Source of the DNA: Haberlea rhodopensis
Lineage: Eukaryota; Streptophyta; Magnoliopsida; Lamiales; Gesneriaceae
Length of the DNA stretch: 64,000 bases
Direction of reading: 5' to 3'
Assembly (NCBI GenBank): GCA_907163345.1
Contig: CAJQUN010000051.1
Coordinates: 3,286,001 to 3,350,000, forward strand
Part shown: positions 34,573 through 44,790 of the stretch, one piece after another
Layout of the letters: the number at the start of each line of letters is the position of its first letter
How positions within the stretch are numbered: the first letter of the stretch is position 1
Made by a program: the position numbers and the translations under genes
The notes under the pieces: generated by a model
Told to the model about the DNA's origin: nothing
Seen by the model: the letters and a program-made list of their open reading frames with translations, nothing else
Database searches by the model: none

Positions 34573-35929
34573 TGTAAGTGCTTTCCAGTCGATTACTCAA
34601 GTTGTTGATTTGTATATCAGATAGTATACAATCAGTAGGTTCATCAAATTTTACATGCACTGATTCTTCTACATTAAGAGTTCTATTATTAAATACTCTG
34701 AATGCCTTACTAACTGTAGAATAGCCAAGGAATATTCCAGCATCAGATTTGGCATCAAAAGCAGTGAGATGAGTCTTTCCATTGTTGTGAATAAAACATT
34801 TGCAACCAAACACATGGAAATAGGAAATATTTGGCTTACTGCCATTCCAGATCTCATAAGGGGTTTTGTTTGCTCGCTTATTAATCATTGATCTGTTCTG
34901 CGTATAACATGCTGTGTTGACAGCTTCTGCCCAAAATCTCTGCGATATTTCTGATTCCGCGAGCATAGTTCGCGCAGCTTCTTTCAAAGTGCGGTTCCTA
35001 CGCTCAGCAACTCCGTTTTGTTGAGGAGTTCTAGCTGCAGAGTATTCGTGTTTAATACCAAGGTCATCTAGATATGATTCGAGTGATTGATTGGTGAACT
35101 CAGTACCTTTATCACTGCGAATTCTATCTATCCCACACGATTTCTCATTTTGGAGTCTTTTCAGTAATTTGATCAGCTTTGGAGTAGCCTGATCTTTGCC
35201 ACTTAGGAACAAGACCCACGTGAAACGAGTTTAATCGTCTATTACCACTAGAGTATACTTCATTCCCCCTAGACTTGTTACTGGTATAGGACCAAATAGA
35301 TCCATATGCAGCAACTCTAGGCACCGAGAAGAAGATTTACTCCCTTTGTTCTTAAAGGAGGATCTGATTTGCTTACCAAGTTGGCATGCTGCACAGATCT
35401 TGTCTTTTGAGAACTCAATTTGGGGCAGTCCAACAACTAGATCAAGTTTACGCAGACTGGCAATAGTTTTAAAGTTTAAGTGACTCAACCGTTTGTGCCA
35501 AAGCCAATTTTTGGATGAATTCAGAGCAGCTAAGCAAGTAGAAGAGGCAGGCTGATTAAGATTCCAATCAATTTTATATGTGTTATCATGCCTTCTACCT
35601 ACAAGTAGTATACTACCATCAATAGATTTAATTGTGCATGAGTGCTGATTGAATTCTACGGAATGACCATTGTCGCACAGTTGACTTATGCTGATCAAGT
35701 TATAGCATAGATTTTCAACTAAAAGAATATCTTTAATGATGATGTTACCGTAGATAATCTTACCCTTACCCACGGTTCTACCTTTCGCGTTATCTCCAAA
35801 AGTTATTCTGGGTCCGGTGGAGTCCACCAGTTCAGACAATAAGCTCGCATTCCCTGTCATATGTCTAGAGCACCCGCTGTCCAGAAACCATTCTGAGCTC
35901 CGAACTGGATGCATTCTAGTTTCCTGCAA
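34532..35929 (-). pseudogene. Copia-2 protease and integrase
   Basis: Open from just after a TAA at 35930 (the first codon is TTG). The protease motif WFLDSGCSRHMTG lies at about residues 14-26. The gag-pre-integrase zinc region has LWHKRLSHLNF and CAACQLGK. The integrase core has LLHMDLFGP (Asp), RSDKGTEF (Asp) and NGVAERRNRTLKEAA (Glu). A TAC-to-TAA change just after VVIDD (near 35232) splits it; Copia-1 keeps a Tyr there. The 34532-35212 part stays in the same phase until the frameshift near 34550 into the RT frame. Confidence 0.9.
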
Positions 35930-35959
35930 TTAAAGCGATAGAATGATTGGTACCCAATC

Positions 35960-37923
35960 CTACTTGGGTCCTGGTAGGATTAGTCCTTTCGGAACCCACA
36001 CTTGTATGACCCTGAATGACTTAGGTCGGTGTGTGTTCTGAAATGTGTGTGTATTTATAAATATAGGTGATGATTTTGACTGTGGAGTGTGATAATATGT
36101 GTATGCATGTGCTTTTGGTTTGTAGTTCCTGTTATTTAGCATATACCTCTTCTGGACAGGTTTACAGTTGTAGTACCAGTTGGGTTTAACCTCTCTAGCT
36201 GCTCGACCAGTGGGTTTAAGTTCATTTCTGAACTTTTGCCTCGGTTTAGCCTCTTTGAGTGGTTCTACATAACCGATACCTCTATGCTGTGCCTGTTCCT
36301 TGATGAGTGTTGCTTTAACAGGTTCTTTAACCAGTTCGTAAGGGTCATATACTGTGCTAGATCTTACAAAGTTCATTGATTGAACCTTGCCTTTTGTTAG
36401 ACACAGTTGAGGTTCATTACCAGATGAACTGCTGTCATTGCTATTATAGCCTATGCCTGTTAAATCACCAGCAAGCCTTATAGACTCAAGCATTTCATCC
36501 TTTCTGGTAGTCGACGCATTCCAAGTGCTAACCAGTTTGCTAAGTTTCTGGTAAGCATTCTTGGCTTCATCTCTTTCCTTCACTAGGAGACTGGCTGTTT
36601 CCCTTAGGCAGTTCAACTCCCTTGATTGTTCACAATCAAGCTTGTTTTCATGCGTTTCAGTTTGGGTTGTGTGCTCAGTCTTATAGCTTTCAAAAGATTC
36701 ATATAGCGTCCTATACTCATTTATCATGTCCTGCAATGCATTGGTAAGTTCACTATGTGTAAATTCAGATAGGTTTGATTCATGTACCTCATTTTCATTA
36801 TTTGCCATTAAGCAGTGGACTTCCTCGTCTTCACTCTCGCTGGATGAGCTAGTTAACTCTTCTGATTCTGATTCAGAATCAGCCCATTTGCTCTTACTTT
36901 CTTCTGCCATCAAGACCTTTTGATCTCTGTCCTTTTTGGATGATCTTCTGGTTTCTTTGGATTTTCTGTAATCCTTGGATCCTCTTTTGTGATCATCCTT
37001 CTTGGGTTTAGGACAGTCCGCAATGAAGTGCCCTGGTTTGAGGCAGTTGAAGCATACTCACTCTTCTTCTTCTGAATTTCCTTTGGAACTCTGCCTCCGA
37101 GGATATGATTGATAAGATCTCTGATTCTTCTTCATGAATTTCCCAAATTTCTTTACAAACATTGCCATAGCATCATTACACATCTTTTCTGGAGTCATTT
37201 CTGTAGGAGTAGGCAGAGACTCCGATGCAGTGAGAGCTTTTGTTGGTTGACTAGTACTTGGTTCATCTTCAACCCGAATGCCTAATTCGAATTCATAGGC
37301 TTTTAAATCAGCAAACAGATCATGTAGATCTATTTTGTTGATGTCCTTCGATTCTCTCATAGCAATAGTCTTGACATCCCATTCTCTTGGTAGACCTCTC
37401 ATTACTTTGAGAGTGACTTCTCTGTTGGGTAACTCCTTACCCAGACTGTTTAGTTCATTGATTATTCCAGTCACTCTTTCATCGTACTCGTTGAGAGTTT
37501 CTCCATTTATCATTTTGATATGCTCAAACTTCTGTAAAGCCACAGTGAGCTTGTTTTCTTTGGTTTGATCATTTCCTTCACAGAGTTGAGCAATCTTCTC
37601 CCAGATTTCTTTGGCTGTAGGCACATATTTATTTTGTTGAACATATTTTTGTCCAAAGTTTTGAACAGAATGTCCTTAGCAACGTTGTCTAGATTTGCTT
37701 TTTTTTTGTCTTCATTAGACCATTGAGATCTTTCCTTTTCTACCATTTGTGGATCACCACTTGTGATAGAAGCAGCTGTATTGATTTTCATGATCTTCAA
37801 AGGTCCTTCAGTGATTACATACCACATATCATCATCTTGAGCACTTAGATGTGCTTGCATACGGATCCTCCAGTCATCATATTCGTCTTTCTTGAACATT
37901 GGAATCTTGCTGAATGAGGCCAT
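35960..37923 (-). pseudogene. Copia-2 gag
   Basis: ATG at 37923 (MASFSKIPMFKKDEYDDW). A one-base frameshift occurs near 37620, then the frame is open to a TGA at 37058-37060 directly before the zinc knuckle (VCFNCLKPGHFIADC, which follows in frame). The acidic Ser/Glu-rich stretch and the C-terminal extension run to a TAG at 35960-35962 after LILPGPK. Copia-1 has Arg-Val where Copia-2 has stop-Val. The protein would form the particle shell and bind RNA. Confidence 0.9.
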
Positions 37924-37967
37924 CAGTTTTTGGTAAATGGTAATTTCTCAAGATTGAGAAGACCTAA

Positions 37968-37979
37968 GCTCTGATACCA
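37968..37979 (-). other. Primer-binding site (tRNA-iMet) of Copia-2
   Basis: Minus-strand TGGTATCAGAGC, two bases inside the 5' LTR border at 37982, followed by TTAGGTC as in Copia-1. Confidence 0.9.
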
Positions 37980-38599
37980 CTTGATAGGATCGGGGTAGTG
38001 TTTAGAAGGGGGGGGGGGGGGGGGGGGGGGGGGTTGAATAAACACTAGATACAATTTCGATTTCTTTTCTGGTTAACTGTAAACTGTTAAGTATTACAGT
38101 TGCTTCTCAATATCAGGCAAGTCAGTAGACACTTATTATAGTGCGGAAGACGTCTACAAAACTTGTGAGGAATAAAACTGAAGTAATAAAGCAATAAACA
38201 AATAACAAGAGAGTTGTTTCTGGAAGTTCGAAGCACAACGCTTCTACGTCTCCCCTTCTTCCTTTGCAGGAAGGATTCACTAGAACACTTGGTTTACACT
38301 TTTACAGTATACAACCTTCTTAGGCACTAACACACTTGGCCTAAACTCCTAGCAATCACACTCTTCTTAACTTTTGGTTACAATGGATTCTATGACACTC
38401 TTTACAGAATACACTTTCTAGCTTTGAGAGTTTTTGAGCAGCAGACTTCAATTGAAGATAATCTATCACAGATTCAGTTTGTTGTTTGTCTGCTCTTTGC
38501 TGAACGTTTGGAATATCAGTAGTATAACTTTCTTGTTTGCTTTGAAGTATATCTCTTAGTTGAAAATCGCTCAGCACCTCTTCATTCTCTGATTGGATG

Positions 38600-38608
38600 T
38601 ATTTATAG
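38600..38608 (-). promoter_or_regulatory. TATA box of Copia-2 5' LTR
   Basis: Minus-strand CTATAAATA, just downstream of U3. This would be the promoter for the full-length element RNA. Confidence 0.6.
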
Positions 38609-38894
38609 GTTTGGATGTCCAACGGTAGCCTTTCTGTATATGTAAGAGATTAGCTTTCCAATTTCATATTGTCTTCTTTCCTATTTTGTAAAGCAACGGC
38701 TCTTTTCACTCTGACGGTAATGGTGGCGGAGATATAGCAGGGTGCGCCGCTCTGTTGTACCTTTGTCAGAGAATGTTGTACTGATTTTGTCTCGTTGCTT
38801 AGTGCTCTAACTGGAAGCTCAGACTTCTGCTGGTTTTCTTTGTTCAACTGGTCGTTCATCCACTTATGACCAGTTGATGTCCTTGTTCAGTGAG

Positions 38895-39290
38895 AGACTA
38901 TTCAGTTGATAGTTGTCCAGTAGATGTCCATCCAGTTTAAGTTTGTCCGGTTGATAGCTTGTACGGTTGATGTCTTCACCCGGTTGATGTCTATCCAGTT
39001 GATGACTTCATCCGGTTGATGTCTTATCCGGTTGATGTCCATCCAGTTGATGTCTTCATCCGGTTGATGACTTATCCGGTTGATGTCCATCAGTTGATGT
39101 CTTAACCAGTTGATGACTTCGTCCGGTTGATGTCTTCATCCGGTTGATGTCCATCCAGTTGATGTCTTAACCAGTTGATGACTTCGTCCGGTTGATGACT
39201 TATCCGGTTGATGTCCATCCAGTTGATGTCTTCGTCCGGTTGATGTCCATCCAGTTTATGTCTTGTCCAGTTGGTAGGCATCCAGTTTGT
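38895..39290 (-). repeat. Copia U3 minisatellite in Copia-2 5' LTR
   Basis: Same 15-bp units as at 28076-28460, with very similar order. One base is lost in one unit near 39090 ('gtccatcagttg'). Confidence 0.85.
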
Positions 39291-39324
39291 AATTACCAAA
39301 ACTTTAGAAATCGTTTTCCCAACA

Positions 39325-39443
39325 TATTGGATAGACCTGAGCGGAAATTGCGAAATAAAGTAATCCCAATGGTAAAAGTACAGTGGGCTAGACGGGGTGT
39401 CGAGGAGGCAACATGGGAGACAGAGCAGCATATGATGCAATGA
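39325..39443 (+). pseudogene. Gypsy-B integrase C-terminus (resumes after Copia-2)
   Basis: The integrase frame continues in phase across the Copia-2 insertion once the second TATTG is discounted. It reads LDRPERKLRNKVIPMVKVQW and then GVEEATWETEQHMMQ before a TGA where related elements keep a codon before YPDLF. This is the chromodomain-like end typical of plant Ty3-gypsy pol, which suggests a chromovirus-type lineage. Confidence 0.85.
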
Positions 39444-39611
39444 TATCCCGATTTATTCTCTGGTATGGTTATATGTTGTTGTTTCTATTGGTGAGCATTC
39501 ATGGTACTGCAGGTTTTACTATATTAAACATATAGTGCGTATATGTTTATGTTTTGCAGTCATACACTGTATGTCAATTTCGAGGACGAAATTCATGGAG
39601 TAGGGAAGAAT
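39444..39611 (+). other. Gypsy-B 3' untranslated region and PPT
   Basis: Contains AATTTCGAGGACGAAATTC (39578-39596), also present at the 3' end of A interiors, and the purine tract GGAGTAGGGAAGAAT (39597-39611) abutting the LTR. Confidence 0.8.
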
Positions 39612-41209
39612 TGTAATGCCTCGATATAACTCATATCTGTTCATATGATTATGGCATAAGTACGTGAGAGTTATGGTCGGATATGAATTCGAGGTTGGAT
39701 GGAATCGAGTATGATGAATACACACAAGTGTATGCGTAGGTTTTGAGTGGAGACTAGTTAATACACTCATAAACTTATGTATTGCTCTAACATATAAAGC
39801 TACATGGAACAGAATGGAACAAATGTAGGAAGTAGACATGATGAGTAAAAAGGAGATGCAATTAAATAACAAATAGACATGAGTTTAATATGCATGTGAA
39901 TTTGATATGAGATTTCATGTGCATGTGAGTTTGCTTGGCTACTATAGATAGATAATATCAGATTTGGAACACATACAACACCAATACACCTACTAATCTC
40001 TACAAAACTCTCTCTCAAACCCTTACTCTTTCTTGCTTTTCTTTCTTGGTTTATGTTTAAGTAAAAGAGTAAAACTCTCATGGTTTAACATGGGAAATAA
40101 ATTGAGGCTTGTGTTGTAGTGTGTTGTAGTATGAAGAAGGAAACTATGTTTATACTTTTATGCATTGTTACATGATATAAAGCAAAGAAATGAGTTATAA
40201 CATGATGGAAATATGTTTATATGATGCTAGGTTCTTTGGTGCTCAAGTTTTATGGCATGAATTGAGGTGTATGAGAAGCACCAAGAAGATAGACATGAAA
40301 TCGCCATTGTTTTGGAATTCCGATGTCGACCGATCGATCTGTAGATGTACCGATTGATCGCTGAAACAGGGGAATGTGTAAGGTGGTTCATGTAGCGACC
40401 GATCGCTGATGTGACCGATCGATCGCTCCAATGCTGTAGCTTTTGTATGAAATTCAGATTTAATACCGATCGATCGTTAGCTTTTTACCGATCGATCGCT
40501 GGGTGAAATTGTTGGAGCGACCGATCGCTGGGATTGACCGATCGATCGCAAGATTAAAATTATGAAAAGGCAATATTTTCTTGGTAGTTGCTTCATAACA
40601 TGGTTTATGACATTATACATTGTTGGTATGTATGTAGGATCAGGGGACGGGTCAACAAGGCGGTTAGATTGACGCCGATTGATATATTTTGTGTCGCACA
40701 ACAGGTACGTGTTGATGTATGAGTATTGATATTATTGTGATGATGATGTTGACATTGGGATATATGATTCGTAGACATTCATGATGATATACATGCATGA
40801 TGTTGAGATTGATGCCATGAGAGGTATGCTATTGTTGAGAATATGCTTTGGCATGAGAGCTATGCCATTGTTGAGCATATGCTTTAGCTGTTATAACGTG
40901 TGAGGACGGTTATATGAAATGTGCTACTAATTTGGGACGTGAAGGCTGAGCAACTGACATATTGAGCTGAGAGGCATATAATATCGGTCCCTTGTAACTG
41001 GATGATAGTTGAGACATGTCATGACATATTTGCATATTGTGATGCATAGTACAAAACAATCACAATTGAGATTATACGATGGTTATTTACGATGCTTTGC
41101 TTATTGATATAGAACTGAAATAGTTGTTATCAATATTCATATTGTGTGATTGTTACTGTAGGGACTCATAGACGTGGGTGGACGGGTTTGTAATAACTGA
41201 CAGAGTAAA
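39612..41209 (+). mobile_element. Gypsy-B 3' LTR (cut by outer A element)
   Basis: Starts TGTAATGCCTCGATATAAC. It keeps the segment lost from the 5' LTR, including the CGATCGATCG cluster (40319-40552) and the donor-like CAG|GTACGT at 40702-40710. It stops at 'cagagtaaa' where the outer A element enters; the missing last ~100 bp are seen in the 5' copy at 23462-23562. Confidence 0.88.
40319..40552. repeat. ACCGATCGATCG cluster in Gypsy-B LTR
   Basis: About eight copies of (A)CCGATCGATCGCT-like motifs, spaced about 20-45 bp apart. Confidence 0.82.
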
Positions 41210-41533
41210 TGTGATGCCCAAGAACTAATGGTGTAAATCCCGGTGTGGTATTGATCCTTAATGGATTTTAATTGTGGCAATTATGAATTAATTACGGTAT
41301 TGGGACTCCCGAGGATTTTGAATCCGGTATTTGGGGTTGTTGGATCAAAGGGTTGAGATTGTAATCTCATCATGGTGATAACCTTGGAATTTGGTTTATG
41401 GTGGGATCTGGGGTTTGGGGTACTTTGAGTTGGGGCTGGTAATGAAATTGAGATTGAGAGCTAATTATTGAACACATATGATTTGTATTGAGTCATGATG
41501 TATTTGGGAGGACTCGGGATTTTTGAGCCTTGG

Positions 41534-41545
41534 TACTATATATAC
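41534..41545 (+). promoter_or_regulatory. TATA box of outer A 5' LTR
   Basis: TACTATATATAC about 325 bp into the LTR. The same word and position occur in all A-family LTRs (8430 minus, 20872, 47103, 57238). Confidence 0.65.
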
Positions 41546-41921
41546 CAAGTGGACTCGGTGTTCAAGCATTCTCTCCTCTCTCTTCTCTTTCTCTCTCACG
41601 CCTAAACCCTTCCCCCCCTTTCCCCTCTTTTCTCCCATGGAGGAGAAATCGCTGGTAGATTGGCTTGGGAGCCGGATTTCTCGAAGAAAAGTTGGTAATC
41701 TTCTTCCCCTCGTCTTTACCTTCGTTTTGATTATGATATTGTGGAGTTTGGTTAAGATTGTGTTGGGTTTAGAATTTGGGAAGTTTTGGTTAAAATCCAA
41801 AGTTGTGTTTTTGGTGTTTTTATTGGTGTTTTTGAAGTTGTGGAGGTGTTGGGGGTGTTGGTTTTGAATTTGGGGAAGAAAACACCATGGTAGCAAAATT
41901 TTTTTCAGAAAATCGCAGGTC

Positions 41922-42131
41922 ACGATCGATCTTGGCTTGGTGCCGATCGATCGTGATGTTATGCTGGAAATTGGAGAAGATGCACAGTGTTGGCGATTGA
42001 TCGCTAAGTCTCAGCGATCGATCGCGAGGGGTGTGGCGATCGATCGCCGAGACTTGGCGATCAATCGCGGCAGTGTCCTGCCCGGCAGTGAGTTTGCGCG
42101 ATCGATCGTGCGTATATGGCGATCGATCGTT
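41922..42131. repeat. CGATCGATCG cluster in outer A 5' LTR
   Basis: About eight copies of GCGATCGATCG-type palindromes with short spacers. Confidence 0.82.
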
Positions 42132-43471
42132 GCTCCTTGGGATGAGTTTTTTTTCAAATTTTAGTTAAAATTTGGGATTTTGGAATCGGCGTTTAATTAG
42201 CCGATTTTCGGGGCAATGTCTACGTTCCAATGGGAATGCTACACTTTAAAAATTTAATGGTTGGAGACGAACTAGATTTTAAAACGGACTACTCAACAGC
42301 TTAAGGATTATCACTGAACATAATTGGGGTATTTTGAGTAGTATGCATGGTTCGATAATTGTGATTAATCATTGGGAAAGGATGATATATTGGGGGTCGG
42401 GTCTGTGCTTGTGTATGTAGTTGTGTGCTTATGTTTGATTGAGTTATTAACTGTGTATAGCAAATAATTCACTGGATCTCGTGGCAAAGGCAATGTTTAG
42501 CTCTTGCTACTGGATTATAAGGTATGTATAACGTACGAGCATGGTAGATATATTATTGTCATGTGCATGAATAATATATGGATGTTGGAAACATGATATG
42601 ATTGAGGATCATGGAATGCCTCTACTGAGCGAACAATGTGTAATGCTGTCGCTGTTGAGTGAGAATTGAGTTGTGATATCGCCGTTCTTGAGCAAGCAAC
42701 GGGACATGATGTGATGAGACTAAGAAACTATTAATTGAGATGTTTGTGATTTCTGAAAATCATTAGCGTAATGATTTAACTGCATTTGATTATGAAATTA
42801 ATACGGCAATGATGTGTTTAGTTAATCAATGCAATGATTAACTTATTTTGGGGATGATGGTTTGGCTATTGTGAGAACAGGAACATCACAGTGGATCCCT
42901 TATGATGATGTTACTATTCAAGGAGTATATTTTACATTTACAGTTTTCTATTCTGTAAATTATGAATTGTGATATTGGGGTTATGGAAATCGTGATTGGT
43001 ATACTCACCCCGTGTGGGGGCTGTTTCTGTTGGAACAGGTAGAACATGTAGAACATTGGCTCTGGAGTTGAGTTCCTGTTGTAGATTGGGAAGGCTCCCA
43101 GGCTGAGGTACCAATACTGGTATGGAGTAGTGTGCTTTATATATTAGATGCAAATTCACTTATTCAATGCTCGCATGTGAGCATTATGATGTGTATATGG
43201 GTTGTATAAAGATCATGGGCTTTTCTCTTTTCATTTATGGGTTGCATGCGATTAATTATGGCGAATTGCATGTTGAATTGAGAATATATTAGTGCGTTAT
43301 GTGATGCATACTTGTGAGTTGGGTTTGTTTTGGGAATTGGACGTAAATGAATAAATGTCAAATTTTTTATAGTTGTCATGTATGTGGGAATTCCCTAAGG
43401 GCATGAAAGTTGCACACTAATACGGGTGAAAATGCACTAATGACGAGATTAGATACTTGGGTCCTTACATT

Positions 43472-43483
43472 TGGTATCAGAGC
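43472..43483 (+). other. Primer-binding site (tRNA-iMet) of outer A
   Basis: TGGTATCAGAGC two bases after the LTR end. Confidence 0.85.
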
Positions 43484-44068
43484 AGTGGTTAGCTCTTTGG
43501 GTTGTTTAAGGGCCGAGAGATGTGTTGAGACAACTGAATGTCAAACTAATTTACATGATTATAGTTTGGCATTTGTGCGGTGCGATGAGTATATGCCTCT
43601 ATGCGTATTTTATGCTATGAAGTTATGAAGATTGTATTATTGCTAACCATTGTGATTATTTGATCATATGGAATACGAGAAATTTGATATTGAGCGATAA
43701 CCGGCGATGGTAGTGAACATACCCATTGAAGTGAAATTGTTTGAGGATGACAATAAGTGGCTATTTAAATAGTATTTTTTGGTTGAATGTGAAGTAATAA
43801 CGATTTGAGATTTGTTACTAATGGAAGGATAAATGAATTTATTTGAGGTGTGCACTTGTTATATATGCATACAGTGTTGAGAAACCCGATTTTGTAGGGA
43901 ATGAGAAACGAGATATGATGTCTGATGACAAGAAAAATTGACAATACTGTGCTGTTGGTTGATACCAACAGACGAGATGATTACCGAGTATGAGTAATAT
44001 GAGAATGCAGGTATATGTGAAGTTATATTAATGCATTAATATTTGATTTGAGATACGGGGGTATCGTT

Positions 44069-44460
44069 GATTATTATTGGACCACTATGATTATAGCGAT
44101 GAGTATTATTGGACCGTCATGGTATTGACGATGAGTATTATTTGGAGACGATGAGTATTATTGGACCACCATGGTATTGCCGATGAGTATTATTTGGACA
44201 ATAGCGATGAGTATTATTGGACCGTCATGATATTGATGATGAGTATTATTGGACCGCTATTATTATAGCTATGAGTATTATTGGACCGCTATTATTATAG
44301 CGATGAATATGATTGTACCGTCATGTATTGACTATGAGTATTATTGGACCGCTATTATTATAGCGATGAGTATTATTGGACCGTCATGTATTGACGATGA
44401 GTATTATTGGACCGTCATGGTATTTGACGATGAGTATTATTGGACCGCTATTATACTAGT
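44069..44460 (+). repeat. Hairpin repeat array 1 (outer A interior)
   Basis: About a dozen ~31-bp units of the form 'gatgagtattattggacc' plus a variable inverted repeat. Stems alternate between CGCTAT/ATAGCG (units at 44256-44301 and 44346-44370) and CGTCA/TGACG (near 44108 and 44380-44400). The open frame over it is a shadow of the repeat. Confidence 0.8.
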
Positions 44461-44609
44461 GATATGTATATCAATATGTGTATTGATATGTAATTATATT
44501 CCGTGGAATCTTTATGTTGTAAACATGGATAACTGAATGGATCAAGTGTGGATCCATTGTCTATCGTAAGTATATTACATCTTATTGTGTTAAGTATGTA
44601 ATTTTATTC

Positions 44610-44790
44610 ATGGCTATTATGATTATATTATGTATGCCATTGTGGGCTCTGTACCACTATTGTGTTAGCGATGAGATATGTATGTCATTATGGGCGATGT
44701 ACCGCTATTGTATTAGCAATGAGATATCTGTACCGCCTTTTGGCGATGAGTATTGTTGTACTGCTATTGTGTTAGCAATATATATATTGA
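44610..44790 (+). repeat. Hairpin repeat array 2 (outer A interior)
   Basis: Looser repeats of the same style: 'gatgagatatctgtaccgcc', CGCC-TTTT-GGCG at 44733-44744, and CGCTATTGTATTAGC. Confidence 0.65.

Larger units (their letters stand above)
27174..39324 (-). mobile_element. Copia-2: SIRE-like Ty1-copia element, minus strand, nested in Gypsy-B integrase
   Basis: 12,151 bp with perfect TSDs TATTG (27169-27173 and 39325-39329). Minus-strand order: 5' LTR 37982-39324, PBS, gag, protease-integrase-RT-RNase H, a 0.5-kb spacer, an extra ORF, a 3' region with two PPT-like tracts, and 3' LTR 27174-28500. LTR differences seen by eye are on the order of ten substitutions plus repeat-length changes in ~1.33 kb, so it is younger than Copia-1. 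It is nevertheless disabled by two frameshifts and at least two premature stops. Confidence 0.93.
37982..39324 (-). mobile_element. Copia-2 5' LTR
   Basis: 1343 bp, nearly identical to 27174-28500. It holds a 26-base C-run (38008-38033 as G), a TATA box (38600-38608) and the U3 minisatellite (38895-39290). Confidence 0.92.
41210..43469 (+). mobile_element. Outer A element, 5' LTR
   Basis: 2260 bp, TGTGATGCCCAAG...GGGTCCTTACA, followed by the iMet PBS. Modules: TATATATACC at 41536, a short leader with ATGGAGGAGAAATCG (41638) and donor-like TTG|GTAATC at 41691-41699, a CGATCGATCG cluster at 41922-42131, AAG|GTATGT at 42519-42527, and CACCCCGTGTGGGGG at 43006-43020. The element as a whole runs to 58807 and beyond, containing A2 and cut by Gypsy-C. 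Its left TSD would be GTAAA; its right end is out of view. Confidence 0.88.

Noticed and set aside
44069..44460. CRISPR-like array of direct repeats
   Set aside because: Spacers are near-identical and the units degenerate; the context is a plant LTR element.
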